Position numbers and translations under genes: made by a program. A stretch of 64,000 nucleotides of DNA from CAYPLH01 sp964411505 (lineage in GTDB: Bacteria > Bacillota > Clostridia > CAYPLH01 > DUMO01), in contig CAYPLH010000013.1 in assembly GCA_964411505.1 (NCBI GenBank), forward strand, positions 1-64,000. Reading direction: 5' to 3'. Below are positions 8,394 to 17,674 of this stretch, one piece after another; position 1 is the stretch's first letter; every line of letters begins with the position of its first letter. A model generated the notes under the pieces. It was not told the DNA's origin. It saw nothing but the letters and a program-made list of their open reading frames with translations, and did no database searches.

Positions 8394-8816
8394 TCATTTT
8401 TTATTTCTATGAAGATAGTGCATTTCTCCTTCTTTTGACCATTTGTTTGTGTTATTTAAGGATTTACTCAGCTCACTCGCTGTCTTAGAAAGATCATTTT
8501 TAAGAGCCTTTTCACATTCTTCACAATACAATCCAGTTTTTATTGACATCCCACATTTTTCGCAGTCGAGGAACAAATTGGCCCCATCACCAGATATCTC
8601 CAAGCGTCCTTCTCTTAAAAAGTTTTTGATCCTTTTCACGCTTATGTCAAGGTCAATTGCGATTTTGGAAAGGTTTGCTCCAGGATGATTATAAAGATAA
8701 TCCTTAACTTTCCTAAAGTCATCTTCATCTGACTTCTTACAGCTATCACAAAGCACTGTCCCATAAGCATATGTAAATAGTTTTCCACACCTCGAACAGT
8801 TTCTTGGTATCGGCAT
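8394..8816 (-). CDS. YvyF-like flagellar operon protein (TIGR03826 type), 140 aa
   Basis: Function uncertain. Two zinc-ribbon-like pairs are visible: CSRCGKLF...CDSCKK (about residues 7-29) and CEKCG...CEECEK (about 90-110). Between them is a helix-turn-helix-like segment (NLSKIAIDLDISVKRIKNFL). This layout and the position upstream of flgM fit the yvyF family found between comF and flgM in Firmicutes. RNA or DNA binding is plausible but not shown. A GGAGG lies just upstream of the ATG. Confidence 0.85.
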   Translation of the reverse strand: MPIPRNCSRCGKLFTYAYGTVLCDSCKKSDEDDFRKVKDYLYNHPGANLSKIAIDLDISVKRIKNFLREGRLEISGDGANLFLDCEKCGMSIKTGLYCEECEKALKNDLSKTASELSKSLNNTNKWSKEGEMHYLHRNKK

Positions 8817-8901
8817 TATATAAAACCTCCATTCATAACATGCCTGTAATATACGTCTTTAAAACACATAGTACCCCATCTTACCTGTAACATAATATCG
8901 T

Positions 8902-9609
8902 CTACTGTTTTGAAACAGGCGATGCAATAACTACCGCAGTCACCGTCCTAGCACCTGCCTCCTTTAAAACCCTGCTGCACTCATTCAAAGTATATCCTGT
9001 AGTTAATATATCGTCAAAAATTAAAATATTCTTATCCTTAACTTCATTTGTATCAGTAATTTTAAAAGCATCCCGTGTATTAAAATATCTATTTTCACGG
9101 GATAGAGTACTCTGACTCTTAGTATCTTTAATTCTTTTTATAAGTTCGGATCTTTCTGGTATTCCTGTTTTCGTGCTTATAACCCTTGATACAAGCAAGG
9201 ATTGATTATACCCTCGCAGAGCTTTCTTTTTTTTATGAAGGGGGACACTCATTATCATGTCATAGCAATTGCTAAGCAGTGAATTCTTTAATTTTTCTGT
9301 AACAATACTACCAATTGCCCTGCAATAAGACGGCTTATCAAAAAACTTAAATCTCATTACCGCTTCCTTTATTATCCCTTCATATTCACAGGCACATACC
9401 ACGTCATCCCATGAACTTTCATACTCAAACCCTTTTAGCGTACAGTATCTTTCCTCATGCATGAATGAAATTTTCTTATGACATTCTTCGCAAATTTCAA
9501 CCTCCACAGCTATATCAAGAAGGCATGAGCAAAAAATGCATTTGGGAGGATATAAAAATCTTATAAACTTTTCTCCAAGACTGATTTTATTTTTTTCTGA
9601 ATACTCCAC
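8902..9609 (-). CDS. comFC: ComF-family phosphoribosyltransferase-like protein (235 aa)
   Basis: Double zinc-ribbon N terminus (CIFC at about 25-28, CEEC at about 39-42) followed by a type I phosphoribosyltransferase fold with the PRPP loop NILIFDDILTTGYTLNECS (about residues 190-208). ComFC is needed for natural transformation in several bacteria and resembles GntX; its biochemical role is unsettled. The neighbourhood (comFC then yvyF, flgM, flgN) is the classical Firmicutes order. Length is normal. It starts 45 bases after recD2. Confidence 0.92.
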   Translation of the reverse strand: MEYSEKNKISLGEKFIRFLYPPKCIFCSCLLDIAVEVEICEECHKKISFMHEERYCTLKGFEYESSWDDVVCACEYEGIIKEAVMRFKFFDKPSYCRAIGSIVTEKLKNSLLSNCYDMIMSVPLHKKKKALRGYNQSLLVSRVISTKTGIPERSELIKRIKDTKSQSTLSRENRYFNTRDAFKITDTNEVKDKNILIFDDILTTGYTLNECSRVLKEAGARTVTAVVIASPVSKQ

Positions 9610-9653
9610 AAAAATCCCCTTAACTTATTTTTGTAAAACTCTTCAAGTCTCTA

Positions 9654-11891
9654 TCATCCACTCGTAAAATCTAACTTGTCCAAAAACACAGTCTTTTTTA
9701 GTTTGTCACATAATCCTGAGTATCGTCGTGTTTCTCGCATGTTTTCCACCATTGATTTTAAGCAGCCTTCTGAGCCTACTAGCACCACAAGATCTCTTGC
9801 CCTAGTTACTGCTGTATATAATAGATTTCTTGTCATCAAAACCGGAGGACCTGTAAATATAGGCATTACTATTACGGAAAATTCACTTCCCTGGCTTTTA
9901 TGAATTGTCGTTGCATAAGCTGGCTCTATTTCATCCTGTATTGTAAAGTCATAATTCACCAGCCTATCATCATCAAAAAGGACAGTTATTCTTCGTTCGT
10001 CCTCATCTATTCCAAAAATAATGCCCATATCTCCATTAAACACGCCTTCGCCAAACACATCTGAGTCATCAGCCATTTCCCACCTTAAATTGTAATTGTT
10101 GCGTATTTGCATTACTTTATCGCCCACACGGAATATCATATTTTTAAGAGTTTTCTCCTTTTTCCTCCTATCAGCAGGATTAAGTGCTTTTTGCATCTCT
10201 ACGTTTAAGTCTGCAACACCAATAATACCTTTTCTCGTTGGAGTAAGTACTTGAATATCTCTTATTGGGTCATAACCGTATGTTCCTGGAAGCCTTCTAG
10301 AACACACATCCAGTATTGTGCTTACAATTTCGTTAGATCTGTATCTTGGAATGAAGAAAAAATCCTTGTCCTTTGTATTTAGGTAAGGGAACTCACCTTT
10401 ATTAATCCTGTGAGCATTTACAATAATCATACTTTCCTGTGCTTGACGGTAAATTTCCGTAAGATGTACAACTTTTATAATTCCACTTATTATTATATCT
10501 TTTAGAACATTCCCAGGACCTACAGACGGTAGCTGATCCACATCCCCTACAAGTATAAGTCTGCATCCTGCAGGAATAGATTTTAGAAGGTGATTCATAA
10601 GCAGTATATCAACCATGGATGCTTCATCAATTATCACAACATCCGCATCAATGGGGTTTGCTTCTGTACGGGCAAAAATTAGCCTGTCGTCATCACCCAT
10701 ATATCCAATTTCAAGCAGCCTGTGAATTGTCTTTGACTCATATCCCGTTGCCTCGGCCATTCTTTTAGCAGCTCTTCCGGTAGGTGCTGCTAATGCCACT
10801 TCATATCCTGAATTTCTTAATAGCTTTATAATACACTTTATTATTGTAGTCTTACCAGTACCAGGACCTCCGGTAATGATAAGTGCACCATTTGTCATGG
10901 CCTCTTTTACAGCAAGCTTCTGGTTATCGGCAAGAATGATATTCTCCTGCACCTGCACCTTTTTTATCTTTTCTTCAAAATCAAAAATTTCACCTTCAAA
11001 ATTGACACAATCCAAGTCTTTTAACTTTCTTGCTACTTCAAGTTCAGCCTTATAGAGTGTAGTTAAATAAACGTGGTCATCTCCGGAATCTGCCTTTTCG
11101 ACAAATGTAGAATCATCTATCATAAGCTTGATTAACGCTTCTTCAATATTTTCTATGCTAACCTCCAAAAGACTTGCGGTTTGATCCTTTAATTGCTGCT
11201 TGGGAAGATATGCGTGACCGTTGCTTGCTGCCTGGGACAGCACATATTTTATACCACAACAAACTCTGTATTTTGATGTAGGATCTATGCCTTGACTCAT
11301 TGCCATACGGTCAACAGTGCGAAAACCAATTCCAGGTATCTCTTCTACTAGCTCAAAAGGGTTTTCTTTTATTTTTTCGATCGTTCCCTCTCCAAACTTC
11401 TTATAAATCCTAGAGGAAAATGTAGGGCTTATACCGTAATCCTGAAGATACATTATAACTTCGGTCAATCCTCTTAATTCTGCGAAGGCTTGTCCTATCA
11501 AAACAGCCTTGTTATGGCTGATTCCCTTGATACTAGAAAGCTTTTCAGGAGAAAATCGTATGATATTAATGGAATCTTCACCAAACCGGTCCACAATTTT
11601 TTTTGCGGTGGCTTCTCTGACTCCCTTTATAACACCTGAAGATAAATATTTTTCAATCGCAGAAATCGTTTTAGGCATTATTTTTTCGTACTGCTCAACT
11701 TTAAGCTGCATTCCATAATCCCTGTGGTTCACCCAACTACCTTTAATCTTTATGTTTTCGCCCACATTTATAAAAGGCATACACCCAACAGCGGTAAAAA
11801 TCTCTTTTTTGCAACTTATATCACAAACAGTAAACCCATTTGATTCATTTGCGTAAACAATCTCCTCAACAGTTCCTTCAATCTCAACCAA
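9654..11891 (-). CDS. recD2: RecD2-type ATP-dependent DNA helicase (745 aa)
   Basis: 5'-3' superfamily 1B helicase of the RecD2/YrrC group, acting in DNA repair without RecBC. Visible motifs: N-terminal OB-like part (EIEGTVEEIVYANESNGFTV), helix-hairpin-helix region, Walker A GGPGTGKTT, Walker B DEASMVD, GDVDQLPSVGPG, and the C-terminal YATTIHKSQGSEF. Length is that of the family. The start is placed at the TTG at 11891 because GAGGGTG lies 8 bases upstream and the family begins here; the frame is open to an ATG at 11987. It is the first gene of the comFC/flagellar run. Confidence 0.94.
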   Translation of the reverse strand: MVEIEGTVEEIVYANESNGFTVCDISCKKEIFTAVGCMPFINVGENIKIKGSWVNHRDYGMQLKVEQYEKIMPKTISAIEKYLSSGVIKGVREATAKKIVDRFGEDSINIIRFSPEKLSSIKGISHNKAVLIGQAFAELRGLTEVIMYLQDYGISPTFSSRIYKKFGEGTIEKIKENPFELVEEIPGIGFRTVDRMAMSQGIDPTSKYRVCCGIKYVLSQAASNGHAYLPKQQLKDQTASLLEVSIENIEEALIKLMIDDSTFVEKADSGDDHVYLTTLYKAELEVARKLKDLDCVNFEGEIFDFEEKIKKVQVQENIILADNQKLAVKEAMTNGALIITGGPGTGKTTIIKCIIKLLRNSGYEVALAAPTGRAAKRMAEATGYESKTIHRLLEIGYMGDDDRLIFARTEANPIDADVVIIDEASMVDILLMNHLLKSIPAGCRLILVGDVDQLPSVGPGNVLKDIIISGIIKVVHLTEIYRQAQESMIIVNAHRINKGEFPYLNTKDKDFFFIPRYRSNEIVSTILDVCSRRLPGTYGYDPIRDIQVLTPTRKGIIGVADLNVEMQKALNPADRRKKEKTLKNMIFRVGDKVMQIRNNYNLRWEMADDSDVFGEGVFNGDMGIIFGIDEDERRITVLFDDDRLVNYDFTIQDEIEPAYATTIHKSQGSEFSVIVMPIFTGPPVLMTRNLLYTAVTRARDLVVLVGSEGCLKSMVENMRETRRYSGLCDKLKKTVFLDKLDFTSG

Positions 11892-12067
11892 TATTTCACC
11901 CTCTTTATTTCCATAATTAAAGTATAATTGAAATTTGATTTTGCTGCAAGGATTATATGGATAGCTCATGGCGAATTGATTTATCATCCAGATGGGCTGT
12001 TGCTATTCTTATATATTTCTTCCCAGTTCAAAGAGAGCATCTCTTAATCCTAAAACCATAAAATTGA

Positions 12068-12232
12068 AAAAACAGAATCTCTTGCCGTTATGAAATTATT
12101 CAATATTCAAATGATGACGGTCAGTTAATAATATTTAATAAATCTACTAATGAAAAAATAGATTTAAAAGTAGATAGTGAAAATTCTAAGTCAGATAAAG
12201 TCACCATTAAGTGTAACAAATCTCCTCTCTAA
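12068..12232 (+). pseudogene. Probable 3' remnant of a degraded gene
   Basis: A 54-codon frame with no start codon, opened by a TGA and closed by TAA at 12230. The residues are polar and regular (EIIQYSNDDGQLIIF, NKSTNEKIDLKVDSENSKS), which looks like the beta-rich C terminus of a secreted or lipoprotein. No family recognised; could be chance. Confidence 0.35.
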
Positions 12233-12333
12233 GTTGTCTATTTATATGAAGGATAAAAAAAGAGAGGAGGTTTCATTTATGTTATAAGTGGACATGTTAT
12301 ACTATATATAGGAGTAATTTACGATGTTCTGAC

Positions 12334-12438
12334 ATGATCATTAATGCATTAAAATTATCAGATGCAATAGAAAAATTTGATTTCCTAATTCATGAGTTCA
12401 GAAAGGCTAAGTATTTCTTTTTGGAACATTTATGGTAA
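12334..12438 (+). pseudogene. Short frame, possible transposase or gene remnant (34 aa)
   Basis: Encodes MIINALKLSDAIEKFDFLIH and a short rest ending FFLEHLW. The frame is open upstream without a start, and no good ribosome binding site is in place, so a fragment is more likely than an intact small gene. Confidence 0.25.
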
Positions 12439-12462
12439 TTTTTAACAACTATACAAATATCA

Positions 12463-13746
12463 CTAGTTAAACTGTGGAAGGTATGCTTTATTAATTTCCA
12501 TAAGCTCATCGAATATGTTCCTGGCAGCTTTTAGGCTGGGAACATTTGTATCTATTAAAAAAGCATTAAATGCCATTTTACTGTCTCCTGTCACTGCTGC
12601 ATCAACTACAAGATGTTGTACATTTATTTGATTTAAACATATAGCAGCAATTGGTCTGGGTAGTGACCCCATTTTAAGACCATTCAATCCATTACCTGAA
12701 ACAACACAGGGAATATCTACTATACAATCATCTGGAAGATTTGAAATACAACCTTTATTCACAATATTAACAGAGTCTATCAACTGATTTGTATTGTGTA
12801 TCATTCCATTTATTATATCAAAAGCTTTTTCTCCTGATGGCTTAAGCATCCCAACAGGTAAAGGAATACTCTTGTCTGAAAGAGAATCAATAAATTCTTT
12901 TCTTTTTACTCTATACTCTTCATCAGCTTCAAAGTCAAATCCTTTTGCAGAAACCATCTCATGAGCATACGGAAAAAACTCACCAAGGTGTCCATCGCCT
13001 GACATCGGGAGTAATCCAAATTGATGAAACAGAAATCTTGAAAACTTTTCATACTCAATATCAAAGGTACTCTCTTGTTCCTTAAATACTTTATAAAGGT
13101 CTTCACCTGTATGAATGTCTCGAATATCTGAAGCCCATGTGAAATGGTTTATTCCATACGCCTTTACGTCAATATCACCTGGATCCTTATCTATTATTTT
13201 CCCTATCATTCTCTTGCCTGCACGTAACTGATGGCACAGTCCTACTGATTTTACATTTGTATATTTATCCACAGCAAGACATATCCTACTTTCGGGATTG
13301 GTGAAATTCAGCAAAAAAGCTTTCGGGCAAAGTTTTTCAATATCATGGCATATCTCCATGACAATAGGAATATTTCTCATTGTGTGAAAAACTGCACCCG
13401 GTCCGGCATTCTCTCCCAAAACATGTTTTATTCCATATTTTAGTGGTATCTGAAAATCATTTTTCCACATCTTGTTTCGATCCACAGCTATTGATACAAT
13501 TACAAAATCTGCTCCCGGAAGTGCTTCTTTTCTGTCTGTCGCACAGCTAATTCTATAGTTTGAGCCAATTTCATCGTTGATTCTTTTTGCGACATTAAAC
13601 ATTGCTTCAAGAGATTCTTCGTTGATATCAACCATTACAACTTCGCTCCCCCAAAGCTGTGGAGTCGAAAATATGTCCTGAATGCAAGATATCCCAAAAT
13701 TTAAACTTCCAGCTCCAACAATCACAATTTTAGATTTCTTCATCAT
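12463..13746 (-). CDS. Glycoside hydrolase family 4 enzyme, LplD/alpha-galactosidase type (427 aa)
   Basis: NAD- and metal-dependent GH4 enzyme. Seen: the Rossmann motif KIVIVGAGSLNFG, the NPES nucleotide/sugar-site region, the metal-binding Cys-His (GLCHQL) and the second His in GINHFTWA. The sequence GENAGPGAVFHTMRNIP and the operon (binding lipoprotein, two LplB/C permeases) resemble Bacillus lplABCD, whose LplD is an alpha-galacturonidase. The motif after Cys-His is QL, unlike the CHSV, CHEV or CHG forms I know for characterised GH4 glycosidases, so substrate is open. Start at one of two adjacent ATGs (13746 or 13743) behind GGAGGA; an in-frame GTG at 13758 overlaps that site. Confidence 0.88.
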   Translation of the reverse strand: MMKKSKIVIVGAGSLNFGISCIQDIFSTPQLWGSEVVMVDINEESLEAMFNVAKRINDEIGSNYRISCATDRKEALPGADFVIVSIAVDRNKMWKNDFQIPLKYGIKHVLGENAGPGAVFHTMRNIPIVMEICHDIEKLCPKAFLLNFTNPESRICLAVDKYTNVKSVGLCHQLRAGKRMIGKIIDKDPGDIDVKAYGINHFTWASDIRDIHTGEDLYKVFKEQESTFDIEYEKFSRFLFHQFGLLPMSGDGHLGEFFPYAHEMVSAKGFDFEADEEYRVKRKEFIDSLSDKSIPLPVGMLKPSGEKAFDIINGMIHNTNQLIDSVNIVNKGCISNLPDDCIVDIPCVVSGNGLNGLKMGSLPRPIAAICLNQINVQHLVVDAAVTGDSKMAFNAFLIDTNVPSLKAARNIFDELMEINKAYLPQFN

Positions 13747-13819
13747 TGTCTCCTCCACATTAGAGATTGCTTACCAGTACTTCAACAACAGTTTCATTAT
13801 ACTATCATCATCTATACAC

Positions 13820-13865
13820 CTTTTATGAATCATCGCTGATACTTTAACGTGCTGATTCATAAAAG
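13820..13865 (-). promoter_or_regulatory. Intercistronic hairpin between binding protein and GH4 genes
   Basis: A perfect 13-bp inverted repeat (CTTTTATGAATCA/TGATTCATAAAAG) with a 20-base loop in the 200-base gap. There is no T-run, so it is more likely an mRNA-stabilising or processing structure that sets binding protein above the downstream enzyme than a terminator. Confidence 0.5.
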
Positions 13866-13967
13866 ATGGTTATCTAGTTTCCTATACTCTTTTCCAGCTA
13901 TGATCTGTGCAACTACTTTTAAATTTAATAAACGTTTCTCCGGAACATTGCTTATTGCAGCAGAACC

Positions 13968-15527
13968 TCATTTAAATTCAGCAAAACGTTTTGCTACAGC
14001 ATTATAGACTTTTATAATTTCTTCTATATTCATCTCTTTCACTTTATTTACGTATTCATCCCATTGCTCAAAGGATTTTCCACCCATTATAAATTCATTT
14101 TGCGATGTTTCAACATATTTTTGGATAGATGTTGCAGAGCCTATGATGTTCATTTCCTCTTCTGTGTATACCATTGGAGGTGCTACTGTTTCAAAATTCC
14201 CATATAGCGCAACAAACTCTTTTATTGGAGCATATAAATCACCTGCTTGCATCTCTTTAGGTTGCCACGTTTTATAACCTACAAATGATGTTGTATCCGG
14301 TGCATTGAATGAATTTATTGCATCTTCAGCACCTACAAGCATTTGAGGTTTGCCGCTTTCACCTATTTCGTAGGTGATACCCTCAACACCGATATTCAGT
14401 ATGGTTGCTCCTTCATCAGTAAAGAAATAATTTAAAAATTCAATAGATTTTTCAATTTCTTTGTTCTTTCTTGAAATTGCATACACATTTTGACTTACCG
14501 GACTAAACATTTCATGCCATTGATTTCCGTGACTATCCTTTAATGGAGGAACAATCATTGCTTCATAAGTAGTATTAGGATCCTGCTGAGCCCATGCGTA
14601 GTTAAATACAACGGCCCTGCTTATATTGTCATATGTGAGCCCTACAATTCCACTGACTACTTTTTGCTCCCATTGCTGCGTTTTTGTTGTAGCATATTCA
14701 TTATCCATCAGCTTTTCACTATACAATTTATTTAGAAATTTGAGCCCTTCCTTGTATTGGTCAGAGATGGCATCGCAAACATATTGTTTTTCATATCTGT
14801 CCCATGCTGCCAGGTTACCATTTTTATTATCTGTTACAGACTCTATAATTCCAATATAGCTTAAATCTCTTGTTGCATATGGTATGGTACTGCCATCTCC
14901 ACCAAGGTCACTCTTTTTGCATCTCTTAAGATATTGGTATAATTCATCCATAGTCTGCGGTACAGAAAGATTCAGACTATTTAGCCAGTCTTTTCTGATT
15001 ATGAGTGAATTTGTCCATATAACATCGTTAATTTCCGGAACACCAAGTAATCTTCCGCTACTGTCTGATACCGAATATCTGTCTTTTTTGTCCTTAAGCG
15101 CATTCAATATATCTTGCCCTTTATATTGTTCTGCCAGAGGCTTGATATCCATAATAATACCTTCTGCTATATAACTAACCAAGTTTTTTGTTTCATCACA
15201 AAAAATGTCTGGATAGCCGCCTGAAGCAATAATCATGTTCTTTTTAGCCTGATAATCAGATCCAACCACCATATTAATGTCTAATTCTATATTCAGCCTT
15301 TTTACAATTTCCTTGTAAAACCCATCTTCTTCATTTAACACATGTCTGGATGGGTGCTGTGGCATGAGCAAAGTGATTTTAACAGGACCTGCTGGCTCTA
15401 CCGAAGTTTCTCCACCCGACACGTCAGCTTTATCTTCAAATGTGTTATCCATTTGAACACATCCAGCAATAAGTACACTTAGCACTACAACACTTAAAAC
15501 AATACAAAATAAACACTTCTTACCCAT
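13968..15527 (-). CDS. ABC sugar transporter, extracellular solute-binding lipoprotein (519 aa)
   Basis: Type II signal peptide: basic MGKKC start, hydrophobic stretch and lipobox LIAGC (Cys at about residue 22). The mature part, beginning VKITLLMPQHPSRH with the segment IIASGGYPDIFCDE, fits the LplA/extracellular family 1 binding proteins for oligosaccharides. Length around 500 is usual for LplA. An AGGAGG lies upstream. Permease genes precede it (64-base gap) and the GH4 gene follows. No ATP-binding subunit is in the operon; in such systems a shared MsmX-like ATPase encoded elsewhere is used, which is inference here. Confidence 0.92.
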   Translation of the reverse strand: MGKKCLFCIVLSVVVLSVLIAGCVQMDNTFEDKADVSGGETSVEPAGPVKITLLMPQHPSRHVLNEEDGFYKEIVKRLNIELDINMVVGSDYQAKKNMIIASGGYPDIFCDETKNLVSYIAEGIIMDIKPLAEQYKGQDILNALKDKKDRYSVSDSSGRLLGVPEINDVIWTNSLIIRKDWLNSLNLSVPQTMDELYQYLKRCKKSDLGGDGSTIPYATRDLSYIGIIESVTDNKNGNLAAWDRYEKQYVCDAISDQYKEGLKFLNKLYSEKLMDNEYATTKTQQWEQKVVSGIVGLTYDNISRAVVFNYAWAQQDPNTTYEAMIVPPLKDSHGNQWHEMFSPVSQNVYAISRKNKEIEKSIEFLNYFFTDEGATILNIGVEGITYEIGESGKPQMLVGAEDAINSFNAPDTTSFVGYKTWQPKEMQAGDLYAPIKEFVALYGNFETVAPPMVYTEEEMNIIGSATSIQKYVETSQNEFIMGGKSFEQWDEYVNKVKEMNIEEIIKVYNAVAKRFAEFK

Positions 15528-15591
15528 TTCTCATCCTCCTAAAATTTAAAATATATTTATATAAACAATACACAGTAATGAGGCTTTAAAA

Positions 15592-16467
15592 TCAACCTTT
15601 TAGAGCTCCTATCATAACTCCGCTCGCAAAAAACTTCTGTACAAAAGGATATATCATAATTATTGGAAGAGTAGAAACAATCATTACTGAATATCGTATA
15701 TTTTGAAACCATATAATATCATTAAAGTTCTGCAAAACATCCGATGTTCCCCCTTCAATGGCAATATACCTTATCATAAGTTGTAATGGATATTTTTCAG
15801 AACTATTAAGGAATATCAAAGCCGAAAAAAAACTGTTCCAGTGTCCAACTGCATAAAACAATCCTATAGTCGCTAAAGCAGGAAGAGATAACGGGAAAAT
15901 TATTTTATAAAGTATATGCATTTCATTCGCACCATCTATTTTCGCTGATTCCATCAAGCTTTCCGGTATTTGAGAAAAGAATGATCTTAGAACCAGAAGA
16001 TTCCATGTGCTTATAGCCCCAGGGATAGTAAGTGCCCAGATACTATCGATCATATTCAGGTTTTTAACTAGTATATATGAAGGAATAAGACCTCCACCAA
16101 AAAACATAGTAAATGTAATTGCTTTTGTAAAGAACCTCCTAAATGCAAGTTCCTTTCTTGCCATTGCATAAGCTGTAATCGATGTAAAAAACAAATTGAT
16201 TGCTGTTCCCACAACAGTATAAATTGTTGAATTTTTGAATCCCTGTCCTATATTCAATGTTGTAAAAATCATTTTATATGCATGGAAAGTTATACCCTTG
16301 GGTATCAATACTATCTTGTTTTTCATTACTTGTATAGGATCACTGATTGATGCCATAAACATGTACAAAAAGGGATATAGCATTGTACAGCATATAACTG
16401 ACATTAAACAGTAGTTGAAGATATGAAATACCGTATTAATAAATTTGATTCGTGTAATTTTTCCCAT
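15592..16467 (-). CDS. ABC sugar transporter permease, LplC type (291 aa)
   Basis: Inner-membrane permease with about six hydrophobic segments. The EAA loop for ATPase contact is recognisable (ESAKIDGANEMHILYKIIFP, about residues 185-205). The N terminus FHIFNYCLMSVICCTMLYPF and the C terminus FASGVMIGALKG are typical of LplC/YtcP permeases that pair with an LplB partner. GGAG lies 7 bases before the ATG. It lies 46 bases downstream of the lplB-like gene and upstream of the binding protein. Confidence 0.92.
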   Translation of the reverse strand: MGKITRIKFINTVFHIFNYCLMSVICCTMLYPFLYMFMASISDPIQVMKNKIVLIPKGITFHAYKMIFTTLNIGQGFKNSTIYTVVGTAINLFFTSITAYAMARKELAFRRFFTKAITFTMFFGGGLIPSYILVKNLNMIDSIWALTIPGAISTWNLLVLRSFFSQIPESLMESAKIDGANEMHILYKIIFPLSLPALATIGLFYAVGHWNSFFSALIFLNSSEKYPLQLMIRYIAIEGGTSDVLQNFNDIIWFQNIRYSVMIVSTLPIIMIYPFVQKFFASGVMIGALKG

Positions 16468-16513
16468 TATTAGTCTCCAATTATATAAATTATTGTTTCA
16501 ATGCTGCCTGAGC

Positions 16514-17473
16514 CTACCATAGTGAGGAATCTGAATATTTTCTACATATCCAATTTGTGATGTAAAGCAGTGAAAAATTAACTACAGAATTGAATAGACC
16601 CACCGCAGTAGCAAAGCTATAATTAGGTGACCCATCAACCCCTAATCCACGTCTATAAATATAAGTAGATATTACATCTGCAGTTTCATATATTGTCGGG
16701 TTATAAATTAAAATGATGGACTCAGCACCAACTGACATCATATGGCCTATTGCCAGAATGAGCAGAACAATAATTGTTGGTTTTATTGAAGGCAATGTGA
16801 TATGCCACATCTTGCCAAACCTCCCGACTCCATCCACTTTTGCAGCATCATATAGCGATACATCAACGCCAGCAATTGCTGCAATATATATAATCGAATT
16901 CCACCCAATACTTTTCCATATATTTGTAATTGTGTAAATTCCTCTAAAGTATTGAGATCTGGTCATGAATGGAATAGGATCAATATCAAACAATATAACA
17001 AGAATCTTATTAACTATCCCGGTTTGTGATGAAAGAAAATTTATCACCATGCCGCTTATTATTACAGTTGAAATAAAATGGGGTAGATAGCTAATAGTCT
17101 GTACAAATTTTTTAAAAAGCTTTTTTCCTATCTCGTTTAATAGAAGTGCAAATATTATTGGCATTGGAAACCCAAAAACAAGCGCATAAACGTTGATTAA
17201 CATAGTATTCCTTAGCAGTTGAAAAAAATAAGGATCATTAAAAAAATCAATAAAGTGTTTAAAACCAACCCAGTTCCCGCCAAAAAAACTCTGTCCGGCT
17301 TTGTAATTTCTAAAAGCTATACTTATACCAATCATAGGAATGTAATGAAAAATAATATAATAAAACAATCCCAGCGAAAACATAAATAACAGTAACTTGT
17401 TATTCTTTGCTTTTATCAATTCATAACTAAACCAACTTTTTGCTTTTTTGTTAACCAAGTTTATTGATCTCAC
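16514..17473 (-). CDS. ABC sugar transporter permease, LplB type (319 aa)
   Basis: Partner permease with about six membrane segments; EAA loop DAAKVDGVGRFGKMWHITLP near residue 215. Characteristic LplB text: YYIIFHYIPMIGISIAFRNY and later FNSVVNFSLLYITNWICRKY. The start is a GTG at 17473 with AGGAAA close upstream. It is the first gene of the transport operon; about 200 bases separate it from the regulator gene, with no obvious CcpA box seen by eye. Confidence 0.92.
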   Translation of the reverse strand: MRSINLVNKKAKSWFSYELIKAKNNKLLLFMFSLGLFYYIIFHYIPMIGISIAFRNYKAGQSFFGGNWVGFKHFIDFFNDPYFFQLLRNTMLINVYALVFGFPMPIIFALLLNEIGKKLFKKFVQTISYLPHFISTVIISGMVINFLSSQTGIVNKILVILFDIDPIPFMTRSQYFRGIYTITNIWKSIGWNSIIYIAAIAGVDVSLYDAAKVDGVGRFGKMWHITLPSIKPTIIVLLILAIGHMMSVGAESIILIYNPTIYETADVISTYIYRRGLGVDGSPNYSFATAVGLFNSVVNFSLLYITNWICRKYSDSSLW

Positions 17474-17674
17474 TTTCCTAAGAAATTTAAACTGAATACT
17501 CCGTTTGATGTAAACAGTATAACTAAAATACCGATGTTAATAAATTGTAAAATCGCAGGATCCATTGATGATTCAGTAATTATCTTTTTGATTTTTCAGT
17601 TTACCATATACAAAAGCCATCCAATGAGAGCTTTTATAAAACTCTTTTGAAAAAAGCTGGGAATGGCAACTCTT

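Larger units (their letters stand above)
11992..12462. other. Gap of about 470 bases with gene remnants
   Basis: Between recD2 and the GH4 gene. It holds a start-less plus-strand frame (12068-12232), a 9-bp inverted repeat CTCCTCTCT/AGAGAGGAG around 12223-12270 with a long loop, an SD-like AGGAGG followed by ATGTTATAA, and a 34-codon plus-strand frame (12334-12438). These look like decayed plus-strand genes. Confidence 0.5.
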
